64,000 nt of DNA from Actinomycetota bacterium (GTDB taxonomy: Bacteria; Actinomycetota; Actinomycetes; Nanopelagicales; Nanopelagicaceae). The stretch lies in assembly GCA_026392935.1 (NCBI GenBank), contig JAPLBE010000004.1, forward strand, positions 1 to 64,000, read 5' to 3'. Under the pieces are notes generated by a model, which saw only the letters and a list, made by a program, of their open reading frames with translations, searched no databases and was not told the DNA's origin. A program made the translations under genes and the position numbers. This document shows positions 9,018 to 19,198 of this stretch, in pieces; within the stretch, counting starts at the first letter, position 1, and each line of letters opens with the position of its first letter.

Positions 9018-10424
9018 TTAAGCTCTAATTGCCTTAGCGAATTCGCGGAAATCGTCAACCAAGATATCGATTTCTTTCTGACCATGCGCCAATGAAATCA
9101 ACCACTGCTCATCTAGTCCAGGTGGAGTGATGATTCCGCGATTCAGTGCAAATAACCAATGTGCTTCTGCGATTCCAAAGTCAGTTGCTTTGTAATCACG
9201 GTAATTGCGCACCGGTGTAGTTGACCAAGTCACGCAACCTTTAATACCAAAACCAACCGTGTGAGCAGGTAACTGGTATTCATCAATTACTTCACCGATT
9301 CTTGTAAGTGCCTGCAAATTAAGGGTTTCCGCATCTGCAAGTGCATTGTCAGAACAAATACGATCAATTGCGCGAACGCCAGCCATTGCTAGTGGATTAC
9401 CGTTAAACGTTCCAAAGTGAGCCATTTTTCCATTGCTGACAAAATCCATGTACTTCTTCTTGCCACCAAATGCAGCGAGTGGAAGTCCGCCACCAATTGA
9501 TTTTGCAAGAGTAATCAGATCTGGCTTAACTCCAAGTCGCATAGATGCACCATGGGCACCCGCTGTAAGACCGGTTTTAACTTCGTCGAAGATAAGCACA
9601 ACGTTGTATTGGTTGCAGAGTTCGCGCACGCGTTCCAAATAACCTGCATCTGGAAGCACAATCGCTAAGTTCTCTAGCACTGGCTCGACAATAAAGCACG
9701 CGATTCTAGAAGCGTTCTTCGCAAACATTTTCTCAAGAGCTTCAATGTTGTTAAATGGAACTACATAGATATCACCAGGCACAAGATTCGCATCGATTAC
9801 TGCATTTGGTTCTTCTGGATCTCCAGCCACATCAAGTGCTGGCTTACTTGAGACAACGAATGGGTCGTAGCTACCGTGGTAACCACCTTCGACTTTCAAG
9901 ATACCCATCTTCTCTGTTGCAGATCTAGCTACGCGTACTGCGTACATTGTTGATTCGGTTCCAGAATTGGTAAATCTCACTTGGTCGATTCCAAATCGCT
10001 TACAGATTCGCTCTGCTGCGTCGGTGGAAGTTGGAGATGGAGTCACGAAGAGCATCCCCTGAGTGAGTGAACTTTGAATTTCTTCAACAACAATCGGGTT
10101 GAGGTGGCCTGCGAGCATTGCTCCAAAGCCCATAGAGAGGTCGAGAAGTTGGCGACCATCTACATCGGTCATGTAGGCGCCTTTAGCTGACTTGATTGAG
10201 ATCGGATATGGATCCCAGTGCTGGAAACTTGAAGTGACGCCTAGTGGCAGCGATTGAAATGCACGCTTGCTCTCGGCTTCAGAAGCCTTTGTTGCCTTAG
10301 TAAATAATTCCCATTCAGCCTTAAGTACAGAAGCTACTTTCTCGGGTGATACTGGTGTTGAGGTTGTTGGAACATAACGGTGTGTATTTGCGTGGTGCGA
10401 TTGAATCGCTGCTTGTGTAGTCAT
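9018..10424 (-). CDS. Class III aminotransferase (glutamate-1-semialdehyde aminomutase-like)
   Basis: Class-III PLP fold motifs: VRFTNSGTESTMYAVRVAR, LIFDEVKTGL, LAKSIGGGLPLAAFGG; internal ATG at 10424 (MTTQAAIQ) preferred over 10520. Confidence 0.85.
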   Translation of the reverse strand: MTTQAAIQSHHANTHRYVPTTSTPVSPEKVASVLKAEWELFTKATKASEAESKRAFQSLPLGVTSSFQHWDPYPISIKSAKGAYMTDVDGRQLLDLSMGFGAMLAGHLNPIVVEEIQSSLTQGMLFVTPSPTSTDAAERICKRFGIDQVRFTNSGTESTMYAVRVARSATEKMGILKVEGGYHGSYDPFVVSSKPALDVAGDPEEPNAVIDANLVPGDIYVVPFNNIEALEKMFAKNASRIACFIVEPVLENLAIVLPDAGYLERVRELCNQYNVVLIFDEVKTGLTAGAHGASMRLGVKPDLITLAKSIGGGLPLAAFGGKKKYMDFVSNGKMAHFGTFNGNPLAMAGVRAIDRICSDNALADAETLNLQALTRIGEVIDEYQLPAHTVGFGIKGCVTWSTTPVRNYRDYKATDFGIAEAHWLFALNRGIITPPGLDEQWLISLAHGQKEIDILVDDFREFAKAIRA

Positions 10425-10686
10425 TGTAAAGCTGTACGGCAAAAGTCTCTGATTTAGAGACCGTTTGAGAAGTACTCTCCCTTGAGTCTTGCGAATTAAC
10501 GCACCCGAAGTATCTCTCACCTTAAAAAAGTTTGCAAGTAATGCGTAAATCCCGCGTGGCTTTAGGGTTATTTTCTAGTTTTTAAGAAAGTTAGGGTCTA
10601 AAAATAAAAAACAAGTAATTTAAAATGCACGTAGAAATTTTAAATTCAAGATGCGGGGAATTTATCTGAGCAATAGAGTTCAGGTT

Positions 10687-11259
10687 ATGAAAGCAGATAC
10701 TTCAGTACCAGTAAACGAAATCATCGCTACACGTCGAAGCCCCCGGTCATTTAATGAAGAATCAATTATCGGCGATCAGGACGTACTAGGGATACTTGAA
10801 GCTGCACGATGGGCGCCCTCTGCATTTAATGGCCAACCATGGCGATTTATTGTGGGAAAGCGCGGAGATCAAGTTTTTCAACAAATACTTAGCTCTCTTG
10901 TTCCATTCAATCAAGGATGGGCAAAAAGTGCATCAGCACTTATTTTGGTTCTAGCAAAAACTACTAAAGACGATGGTTCAATCCATCCCGATTATCAATT
11001 CGATTGTGGCTTAGCTGTTGGTCAACTAGTTGTGGAAACCCATCACCGAGGATTAATCGCACACCAAATGACTGGATTCGATAAAGCGATTGCACAGAGC
11101 GCGCTATCAATTTCCTCTGAGCTCGTACCAGTTGTAGTCATCGCAATTGGTACTCAGGATGCGCCAGAGAAGTTAACTGGCCCGCTTCTTGAAAGAGAGA
11201 TGGCAAAGAGAGAAAGATTGGCGCTTTCAGAGATTGTTATTCAGGGACTACCTGCCTAA
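10687..11259 (+). CDS. Nitroreductase family protein
   Basis: IIATRRSPRSFNEESI, ARWAPSAFNGQPWRFIV; start at ATG 10687 preferred. Confidence 0.88.
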   Translation: MKADTSVPVNEIIATRRSPRSFNEESIIGDQDVLGILEAARWAPSAFNGQPWRFIVGKRGDQVFQQILSSLVPFNQGWAKSASALILVLAKTTKDDGSIHPDYQFDCGLAVGQLVVETHHRGLIAHQMTGFDKAIAQSALSISSELVPVVVIAIGTQDAPEKLTGPLLEREMAKRERLALSEIVIQGLPA

Positions 11260-12050
11260 AAACGGGACCTGATCTCCCAAAGATCTTTAAACACTGGATT
11301 AAAGAGCGTGCTTGCTAAGTATTCGACCCCACTGGAGCCACCGGTTCCGGCTTTATGTCCGATAGTTCTTTCAACCATCTTCACATGGCGGTAACGCCAC
11401 TCCTGAATTCCTTCATCGATATCCACTAAACGTTCGGAAATCATCGAGCACTCAGGATCGCTCTGGTGAACAAGTAGAAGTACATCCTGAACAGCAGGGC
11501 TAGAAAGATATGCAACAGATTTATCGCGTGACAAAACATCTTGAGGAACTTTGTGACCATGTTTTGTGAGGTATTCCAGGAATGAATCCCAGATTGAATT
11601 CTTTGAGGTAATTACCTTTATCTCCTCTTGAATATTTGGTGGTAAATGTCCCGCCATTCGACTATCTCTACGACCAAGAATCGCCTCTACTTTTCTGAAT
11701 TGTGCTGATTGAAAACCACTCGATGACGACAAGTAGCCTCTAAATGCATTGAATTGAAGCGGTGTCATAGTTTCGAGAATATCTACTTGAGCAACACATA
11801 CCTTCATGATTGTTCTTATTCGACCCAAGATTGCAAGGGCGTAATAAGTTTCCCCTGCTTCTAGCGCTCGTTGCGCTTCAGTAAATTCATGAATCAACTG
11901 TTTAAACCACAACTCGTATGTCTGGTGAATGATGATAAACAACATCTCATCATGTTCTGGCCCATCAGACAGTGGCTTCTGCAATTTCAGTAAATCATCG
12001 ACAGCCAGGTATGAGGTGTATGTCAGCGCTGAATCAAAGTTTTCGGTCAT
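11256..12050 (-). CDS. kynA: Tryptophan 2,3-dioxygenase
   Basis: LTYTSYLAVDDLLKLQKPLS, HDEMLFIIIHQTYELWFKQLIHE, GTGGSSGVEYL. Confidence 0.95.
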   Translation of the reverse strand: MTENFDSALTYTSYLAVDDLLKLQKPLSDGPEHDEMLFIIIHQTYELWFKQLIHEFTEAQRALEAGETYYALAILGRIRTIMKVCVAQVDILETMTPLQFNAFRGYLSSSSGFQSAQFRKVEAILGRRDSRMAGHLPPNIQEEIKVITSKNSIWDSFLEYLTKHGHKVPQDVLSRDKSVAYLSSPAVQDVLLLVHQSDPECSMISERLVDIDEGIQEWRYRHVKMVERTIGHKAGTGGSSGVEYLASTLFNPVFKDLWEIRSRF

Positions 12051-13321
12051 GTAACTCGTGAATCCGATCCTTCTACTTTCTCATACTGACGTGTTTCAGT
12101 GAGATCTCTAATGCGCTGGAACCCATCCCATACCTCTACATAAGAGGTCGGAAGAGGGGCGATTGCGAGCCTGATTGCGTTAGGAGTTCTGTAATCAGGA
12201 ATTACATTGGCAAATTTTCTCAGCGCGCTACAAATTCTTGCTGCATCAGGATGCCCGATAGAAATATGTCCACCACGTTCTTTTGGATTCCGTGAAGTAA
12301 GCAAGGTGTAACCAAGTGGTGCTAACCATTCATCAAATAAATCAATCATCATTTGTGTTCCCATGGCTGCTTTCGATGCAATTACATCAATGCCTGCCTC
12401 AGCAATCATTTCGAAAGCTATTTGAACACCACGTATCCCAATAATTGAAGGGCTGGCAATTTGGAAACCACGAATACCTTCAGCTTTTACAAAATCTGGA
12501 CCCATTCCAAATTGGTCTTCGTTTCCAAACCACCCTTGGATTGGGACTTGTAACTCCTTTTGTACTCGCTTATTTACGTAGAGCCACGCTGGTGAACCTG
12601 GGCCTGAGTTTCCATATTTGTAGGTGCAACCAATTGCTAGGTCCACGCCGTTATCATCGAAATTCATTTCAATTGCCCCAACTGCATGGCTTGCATCCCA
12701 GACAACGAGTGCTCCATAACTGCGAGCTAAATCGGTAATTGATGGAATATCTGACCGGGCTCCGGACCTGTACTGAATAACCTCAAGAGTTACTAGAGCA
12801 ACATCTTCGGACATATATTTTTCTAGTAGCTCCGGTGTAACTAATTCATTTTCGGCAATAGCAGGATCTTCATTGTTGATGATGACCAGGTTTAAATCGA
12901 GCAGCTTTGCAATCCCATCAAGAATGTATCTATCTGTCGGAAAATTTGCTGCATCAGTGATGATTGTTTTTCGTCCCGGACGCGCTTTGATTGCAGCTAA
13001 GCAGAGTTGGTAGAAATTCACTGACGTTGTATCGCAGACCAATACTTGGCCCGGCCCGGCTCCTAGTGCAGCTCGTCCTAGAAGATCGCCGGCAACCTGC
13101 GCCTCATCAATCCAATGGCCCCAACCAGTGACTACTTCATTCCCCCATTCTTGCGAGAGAAAATCACTGACAGCTTTTACTGTGGCATGAGGCAGGCGAC
13201 CCAAAGAATTTCCATCTAGGTAGCAAAGATTTGGGTCTGTGATTACAAACTTGCTTCGATAGCGGGCTAGAGGATCATTCTTATCTAGCTCAAGAGCATA
13301 CGCTCGGTCAGTAACCTTCAT
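12047..13321 (-). CDS. kynU: Kynureninase
   Basis: YLDGNSLGRLP, VVWDASHAVGA, CTYKYGNSGPGSPAWLYV. Confidence 0.93.
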   Translation of the reverse strand: MKVTDRAYALELDKNDPLARYRSKFVITDPNLCYLDGNSLGRLPHATVKAVSDFLSQEWGNEVVTGWGHWIDEAQVAGDLLGRAALGAGPGQVLVCDTTSVNFYQLCLAAIKARPGRKTIITDAANFPTDRYILDGIAKLLDLNLVIINNEDPAIAENELVTPELLEKYMSEDVALVTLEVIQYRSGARSDIPSITDLARSYGALVVWDASHAVGAIEMNFDDNGVDLAIGCTYKYGNSGPGSPAWLYVNKRVQKELQVPIQGWFGNEDQFGMGPDFVKAEGIRGFQIASPSIIGIRGVQIAFEMIAEAGIDVIASKAAMGTQMMIDLFDEWLAPLGYTLLTSRNPKERGGHISIGHPDAARICSALRKFANVIPDYRTPNAIRLAIAPLPTSYVEVWDGFQRIRDLTETRQYEKVEGSDSRVT

Positions 13322-13345
13322 AGTTCAAAGGTACGCTCTCCTACC

Positions 13346-15118
13346 GTGGCGCGCAATGTAGTGAATATCGAAGAGGTCTCTAAAGCCTTTGATATCCGAC
13401 CACTTCTCGACAATGTTTCTTTGGGTGTTTCAGAAGGTGACCGAATCGGCATCGTAGGTCGCAATGGTTCTGGCAAAAGCACGCTCATGAAAATTATTGC
13501 AGCGGTCGAAGATCCTGATTCGGGACGTGTGACTAAATCGAATTCTGCGCGCATCGGAATTCTTTCGCAGGTTGATTTTGCAGAAGAAAATTTGACTGTA
13601 GGCGATCTTGTCATCGGAAATCGTGAAAAACACGAATGGGCGCGAGATTCAAGAATCCGTGAAATCTTTACCGGATTATTTGGTGGTTTCGATGATCACT
13701 TATTTGAAAGAGTGTTTTCTTCTCTTTCTGGAGGTGAGAAGAGACGAGTCGGATTAGCAAAATTACTCATTGATGATTTAGATCTGATTCTGCTTGATGA
13801 GCCAACAAACCATTTGGATGTTGAAGGAGTCGCGTGGCTTGCCGACCATCTTGTAAATCGCAAAGATTTAGCTTTACTTGTTGTAACCCACGATAGATGG
13901 TTCTTGGATGCTGTTACAGAGCGGACTTGGGAAGTAGTGCTTGGGAAAGTCGAGGAATACGATGGTGGATATTCTGCTTTTGTATTAGCTAAGGCAGAAC
14001 GTGCTCGCCAAGCAAATGCGATGGACGCCCGACGAAATAATTTGATTCGAAAAGAATTAGCGTGGCTCAGGCGTGGAGCACCTGCACGTACAACTAAGCC
14101 AAAGTTTCGAGTTGATGCCGCAAACGAATTGATTTCGGCAGAGCCAGCACCACGAGATTCAACTGAGTTATTAAAGTTTGCTCTCAACCGTCTTGGAAAT
14201 ACCGTATTTGAACTACATCATGCACTTATTAAAGCTGGCGATAAAGAACTGATAGATAACTTGACGTGGAATATCGGGCCTGGCGACCGCATTGGAATCG
14301 TTGGAGTTAATGGCGCTGGAAAAACTACTCTGATGCGCACTCTGGCAGGGCTACATCAACCATCGCAAGGAAAACTAGTCACTGGAATTACTGTGAAAAC
14401 AGCTTTTCTCACGCAGCATCTTGATGAATTAGATCCCGAATGGCGTTTACTTGAAGCAGTAGAAAAAGTTGCTACCCACGTTGAGATTGGTAAAGGTAAA
14501 ACACTTTCCGCTTCGCAGTTGTGCGAAAGATTAGGTTTTGATCGCGATGCACAATGGACACCGGTCGGAAATCTATCTGGGGGAGAACGCAGAAGACTTC
14601 AGCTAACGAGACTACTAATGGATTCTCCCAATGTAGTTCTTCTAGATGAGCCAACTAATGATTTCGATATTGAGACACTTACTGAGCTAGAAGATTTGCT
14701 CGATAGTTATGGCGGCACGTTGATTGTTATTTCACACGATCGCTACTTCCTTGAAAGGGTATGCGACCGCTTCTACGGATTACTTGGCGATGGATCAATT
14801 CGCGATCTACCTCGAGGAGTAGATCAATACCTTGAACAACGAAAAGAGAAACTATCCTCAGGCCGCAATAATTCTGGAAAGACGGGTGGAACTTCAAACG
14901 CTGGAGAACAGAGACAGTTAAAGAAGGATTTAGCCAGAGTAGAGAAACAGATTGCTAAATCAAAAGAGAAACTCAGTGTCCTTGAAAGTGAGCAAGAGAC
15001 TGCAAGCCAGAACCACGAAAGACTTCTCGAAATAACCACTGAAATCGAAGCCTTGCGTACCGAATTGCAATCTCGCGAGGAAGAGTGGTTAGTGATCACT
15101 CTGGCCTTAGAAAGTTAA
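13346..15118 (+). CDS. ABC-F family ATPase (Uup-like, with C-terminal coiled coil)
   Basis: Two Walker A (GRNGSGKST; GVNGAGKTT), two LSGGE signatures, C-terminal coiled coil; GTG start. Confidence 0.92.
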   Translation: MARNVVNIEEVSKAFDIRPLLDNVSLGVSEGDRIGIVGRNGSGKSTLMKIIAAVEDPDSGRVTKSNSARIGILSQVDFAEENLTVGDLVIGNREKHEWARDSRIREIFTGLFGGFDDHLFERVFSSLSGGEKRRVGLAKLLIDDLDLILLDEPTNHLDVEGVAWLADHLVNRKDLALLVVTHDRWFLDAVTERTWEVVLGKVEEYDGGYSAFVLAKAERARQANAMDARRNNLIRKELAWLRRGAPARTTKPKFRVDAANELISAEPAPRDSTELLKFALNRLGNTVFELHHALIKAGDKELIDNLTWNIGPGDRIGIVGVNGAGKTTLMRTLAGLHQPSQGKLVTGITVKTAFLTQHLDELDPEWRLLEAVEKVATHVEIGKGKTLSASQLCERLGFDRDAQWTPVGNLSGGERRRLQLTRLLMDSPNVVLLDEPTNDFDIETLTELEDLLDSYGGTLIVISHDRYFLERVCDRFYGLLGDGSIRDLPRGVDQYLEQRKEKLSSGRNNSGKTGGTSNAGEQRQLKKDLARVEKQIAKSKEKLSVLESEQETASQNHERLLEITTEIEALRTELQSREEEWLVITLALES

Positions 15119-15130
15119 TAGACTCTATCT

Positions 15131-16087
15131 ATGTCCAAAAAGACCCAGCGGCTAGATTTCCTTGCGGCGATTTCTGGCGCGATGATTGCCATGCAAGCTC
15201 GCGCAAATGGTGAACTTTCACATTTAATCGGGAACGGAGTCGAGGCGGCTCTAGTCTCATTTGGTTCTGGATTACTGATTATTGCAATTGTCGCGATTTT
15301 TAGTCCAACCATCAAGCAAGGAGCGCGCAATTTACGTTCTGCAGTAAATGCAAAGGAGATTCCACGATGGACCCTATTTGCTGGAACTCTTGGTGGAAGT
15401 TTTGTCGCGGTTCAAACCCACATTGTTCCGCTCATCGGCGTCGCAATTTATTCAGTGGCTTCTATTGCTGGTCAAACAGCAGCATCGCTTGTTGTTGATC
15501 GAATTGGTCTTACAGGCGGAGGAAAGAAGCACATCACGCCTAGACGCGTTGCAGCGGCGTTGTTTACAGTCTTTGCAGTTTTTATCTCCGTTTTCGATCG
15601 CATCGATGCGAAAAATGTTTCAATTTTTGCAGTGATTCTAGGATGTGCAGCAGGAGCGATTGTTGGAGTTCAACGTGCTCTTAACGGACAAATTAACCAG
15701 CATTCGCAACAGAGTTTCACAACTTCATTTTTAAATTTCATTATGGGAACCGCATTTCTCTTTATCTTTCTCACCATTTTGGTGGCTGTAGGGCCAACAG
15801 AGTTTGTCCCACTACCTGCAGGACCTTGGTGGATTTATACTGGTGGAGTCATCGGCGTTGTGTATATTGCTTTTTCTTCTACCATCGTTCAACATTTGGG
15901 AGTTCTTAACTTCACACTTTTTAGTGTTGGTGGCCAGTTAATTGGATCCTTGATTATCGATTTGTATTCGCCAACAGATGGCGTACAAGTGAGCGCCTAT
16001 TTGATTTCAGGAATTGTTATGACTTATTTTGGCGTTGTGGTCGGTGGCGTAAATAATTCGCAAGCCCGGAAGCGATTGACGCAATAA
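15131..16087 (+). CDS. DMT superfamily (YdcZ/DUF606-like) membrane protein
   Basis: Two internally similar hydrophobic halves, GAMIAMQARANGELSHLIGNGVEAALVSFGSG and GVQRALNGQINQHSQQSFTTSFLNFIMG. Confidence 0.8.
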   Translation: MSKKTQRLDFLAAISGAMIAMQARANGELSHLIGNGVEAALVSFGSGLLIIAIVAIFSPTIKQGARNLRSAVNAKEIPRWTLFAGTLGGSFVAVQTHIVPLIGVAIYSVASIAGQTAASLVVDRIGLTGGGKKHITPRRVAAALFTVFAVFISVFDRIDAKNVSIFAVILGCAAGAIVGVQRALNGQINQHSQQSFTTSFLNFIMGTAFLFIFLTILVAVGPTEFVPLPAGPWWIYTGGVIGVVYIAFSSTIVQHLGVLNFTLFSVGGQLIGSLIIDLYSPTDGVQVSAYLISGIVMTYFGVVVGGVNNSQARKRLTQ

Positions 16088-16640
16088 TAAAGAAAGCAGC
16101 AATTGCATAGGAAAAAGTCTTTACCCACGGAATTGTTGCTGCGTAATACCCGGCTAATGTAATTCCCGCGCCCCAGAGAAGTGCACCAATAATATTTGCC
16201 GATAAAAATTTGTAGTAATTCATCATTGAAGCACCCGCTATCGGCGGAACAAATGTGCGTAACCATGGGAAGAACCGAGCCGCAATTACTGCCCACCAAC
16301 CTGTCTGCTCATAGAAACGTTCTGACCTAGCAATCATCCTTTTCATTCGGGGTGATTGTCGTTTATCCAAATATGGCCGCCCTACAACTCGACCAATCAC
16401 AAAACCCACCTGGTCGCCGAAAAATGCTGCTGCAACGATGATGGAAACTAGCAGGAGAATATTTATATTCCCGTGTGATGCAGCCACAAGGCCCGCGCTA
16501 AATAGAATCGAATCACCAGGTAAGAAAAATCCAAAGAGCAGCCCTGTTTCGATAAAGACTATTGCTCCAACAACAAGGTAGAAAACAAATGGAGCTAATG
16601 CGGAAAACTGAGAGTCGAAAGAGGCAGCTAGTTCCATCAC
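16017..16640 (-). CDS. DedA family membrane protein
   Basis: FIETGLLFGFFLPGDSILF, GDQVGFVIGRVVGRP, ARFFPWLRTFVPPIAGAS; 71-bp convergent overlap with the preceding gene. Confidence 0.9.
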   Translation of the reverse strand: MMELAASFDSQFSALAPFVFYLVVGAIVFIETGLLFGFFLPGDSILFSAGLVAASHGNINILLLVSIIVAAAFFGDQVGFVIGRVVGRPYLDKRQSPRMKRMIARSERFYEQTGWWAVIAARFFPWLRTFVPPIAGASMMNYYKFLSANIIGALLWGAGITLAGYYAATIPWVKTFSYAIAAFFIIASIASGLANYLRHRPQRQNKS

Positions 16641-18013
16641 ACTGATTGCTTCACTGCCGCCGCGACTTTTGTTACAACATTTGGGTCAAACACACTTGGA
16701 ACAATAAATGAAGCGTTGAGTTGTGAGGGACTTACACAATCTGCAATTGCTTCCGCAGCAGCGACTAAGAGTTTATCTGTGATTTTGTGGGCTTGTGCAT
16801 CTAGTAGTCCTCGGAAAATTCCAGGAAAAGCCAGAACATTGTTAATTTGATTTGGTTGATCGCTGCGACCAGTTGCAACTACGGCGGCATACTTGCGAGC
16901 AATAACTGGGTCGATTTCTGGATCTGGATTAGCAAGGGCAAAAACTATTGACCCTGGTGCCATGGCAGCAACATCTTCTTCGTTCAGAACCTGAGGAGCA
17001 CTGACACCAATGAAGATATCTGCTCCGACCATACCTTCATGGATATTTCCCGCAAAGTTATCTGGGTTTGAATTCTCAATAAACCAAGAGCGCATTGAAT
17101 CATCGGAATGTGATTTTTTATTGATGACACCATCTTTGTCGAATGCAATAATGTTTCGAGCTCCACTAAGAACCAGTAAACGCGCAATTGCTGTTCCCGC
17201 TGCGCCAGCACCACTCATAACAATTCTTACTTGAGAAATATCTTTCTTCACAAGTTTAAGTGCATTTCGAAGCGCAGCTAGGACAACTATCGCGGTCCCG
17301 TGTTGATCGTCATGAAAAACCGGTATGTCTAACAACTCGCGAAGCCTGCGTTCTACCTCAAAGCAGCGAGGAGCGGATATATCTTCTAAGTTGATGCCGC
17401 CATAAACCGGTGCGATTAATTGCACCGTACGTACAATCTCATCTACATCTTGAGTATCAAGACAAACTGGCCATGCATCAACGTTTGCAAAGCGCTTAAA
17501 CAGCGCAGCTTTTCCTTCCATTACGGGTAGCGCTGCTGCGGGCCCAATATTTCCAAGCCCCAACACGGCAGAGCCATCAGTAACAACAGCGACAGTGTTT
17601 CGCTTCATGGTTAATCTGCGAACATCTGTTGGATCATCGACAATCGCTTGTGAAATACGTGCCACGCCCGGTGTATAGGCGCGTGATAAATCATCGCGAG
17701 TTTTTAAAGGAACTTTTGAGACGACTTCGATTTTCCCACCAAGGTGTAATAGAAATGTTCGATCACTCACTTTACGAACATTGAGCCCATTATGCGCAGA
17801 CAAAGCAGCATGAATTTGCTGTGCATGATCTGCATCTATGGTGTCGCACGTAACGTCAATGACAACACGTTCAAGTAAGGACTCAACGACGTCCAGTGCC
17901 GTAATTGTCGCACCGGCATTGGTAATGGTTGAGGTGATGAGCGCTACAGGTTGGAGTTCAGGCGCACCTTCAACTCGGATTGTGATTCCGTATCCGGGTG
18001 ATGTTGATGCCAT
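16637..18013 (-). CDS. NAD(P)-dependent malic enzyme with N-terminal ACT-like domain
   Basis: AYTPGVARI, VTDGSAVLGLGNIGPAAALPVMEGKA, FHDDQHGTAIV, VMSGAGAAGTAIARLL. Confidence 0.93.
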   Translation of the reverse strand: MASTSPGYGITIRVEGAPELQPVALITSTITNAGATITALDVVESLLERVVIDVTCDTIDADHAQQIHAALSAHNGLNVRKVSDRTFLLHLGGKIEVVSKVPLKTRDDLSRAYTPGVARISQAIVDDPTDVRRLTMKRNTVAVVTDGSAVLGLGNIGPAAALPVMEGKAALFKRFANVDAWPVCLDTQDVDEIVRTVQLIAPVYGGINLEDISAPRCFEVERRLRELLDIPVFHDDQHGTAIVVLAALRNALKLVKKDISQVRIVMSGAGAAGTAIARLLVLSGARNIIAFDKDGVINKKSHSDDSMRSWFIENSNPDNFAGNIHEGMVGADIFIGVSAPQVLNEEDVAAMAPGSIVFALANPDPEIDPVIARKYAAVVATGRSDQPNQINNVLAFPGIFRGLLDAQAHKITDKLLVAAAEAIADCVSPSQLNASFIVPSVFDPNVVTKVAAAVKQSV

Positions 18014-18652
18014 TTATACAACTCCGTAAAGACGATCGCCTGCATCGCCTAATCCAGGAACTATGTAGCCCTTTTCGTTTAGCTTTTCATCGAGTGATCC
18101 TGTAACCAATGTGATTGGGACACCTGAATTCTTGAATTCTTCTTCGAGGAATTTGATTCCCTCGGGAGCTGCAAGTAGACAAATAGCAGTAATCTCATTT
18201 GCACCTCGCTCGATGAGATAATTAATTGCCATTACCAAAGTTCCACCAGTTGCAAGCATTGGATCGAGCACGAAGCATTGACGTCCAGATAAATCTTCGG
18301 GAAGTCGGTTTGCATATGTTGTCGCTTGTAAAGTTACTTCATTACGTACCATTCCCAAAAATCCCACTTGAGCAGTCGGAAGTAATTTAGTCATTCCTTC
18401 GAGCATACCTAGCCCTGCGCGCAGAATCGGAACAACTACTGGGCGTGGTTCTGCAAGAACTAATCCTGTTGTTGCTGTGACAGGAGTTTTAATTGAAATT
18501 GTTTTTGTCCGAACATCACGAGTCGCTTCGTAAGCAAGTAGCGTCACAAGCTCTTCAACCAAGAGACGGAATGTTGGAGAATCGGTTCTTTCGTCGCGCA
18601 AAATCGTTAATTTATGTGAGATTAGCGGGTGGTTAGCAACGTGAACTTTCAT
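18014..18652 (-). CDS. upp: Uracil phosphoribosyltransferase
   Basis: [47 protein letters not shown]; start at 18652 (MKVHVANHP). Confidence 0.95.
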   Translation of the reverse strand: MKVHVANHPLISHKLTILRDERTDSPTFRLLVEELVTLLAYEATRDVRTKTISIKTPVTATTGLVLAEPRPVVVPILRAGLGMLEGMTKLLPTAQVGFLGMVRNEVTLQATTYANRLPEDLSGRQCFVLDPMLATGGTLVMAINYLIERGANEITAICLLAAPEGIKFLEEEFKNSGVPITLVTGSLDEKLNEKGYIVPGLGDAGDRLYGVV

Positions 18653-18686
18653 GTCATCTACCTTACAGGGCTTTCTTTCTAATCCA

Positions 18687-19172
18687 ATGAGTGACAATAT
18701 GGGAGATGTGTCAGAGCAGACCCAGGATTTTGCCATAGAGGCGTGGCATGAAGATGGCCGTTGGTCTTTGGCTGCTCTGCCTGATCCAGATGACTTAACT
18801 CACATCATTGATCGACTAAAGAAGCAACAAACAAATGGTGGCGCAGTTGCTCTTATTGCAATAGATGATGAATTCTTTATTGCGATTCGAGTTCTCGGGA
18901 CTCACGTTAAATATTTCATGAGCGACATAAGTGCGGCGCTTGATTACGAGGTCGCGGCAGAATTTCTTGAAATCGCAGATATTGATGCTCCAGAAGAAGA
19001 AGATGAACCGCTACCGACTGGCGATCTAGATATTTTTTCCGATTTGGGCTTACAACAGATGGAACTTTCTACTTTGTGCGATGACGCCAATCTTTTTCCA
19101 GATGAAATAATCGAAGCTATTGCTAACCGACTTGGGTTTGGCGAAGCGTTTGCAGAGTTATTGGAGTCTTAG
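18687..19172 (+). CDS. tRNA adenosine deaminase-associated protein (actinobacterial family)
   Basis: Acidic ~160-aa protein directly upstream of tadA; start at 18687 or 18699. Confidence 0.75.
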   Translation: MSDNMGDVSEQTQDFAIEAWHEDGRWSLAALPDPDDLTHIIDRLKKQQTNGGAVALIAIDDEFFIAIRVLGTHVKYFMSDISAALDYEVAAEFLEIADIDAPEEEDEPLPTGDLDIFSDLGLQQMELSTLCDDANLFPDEIIEAIANRLGFGEAFAELLES

Positions 19173-19198
19173 AAATTTCACACGCCACTTCTGAAGAG

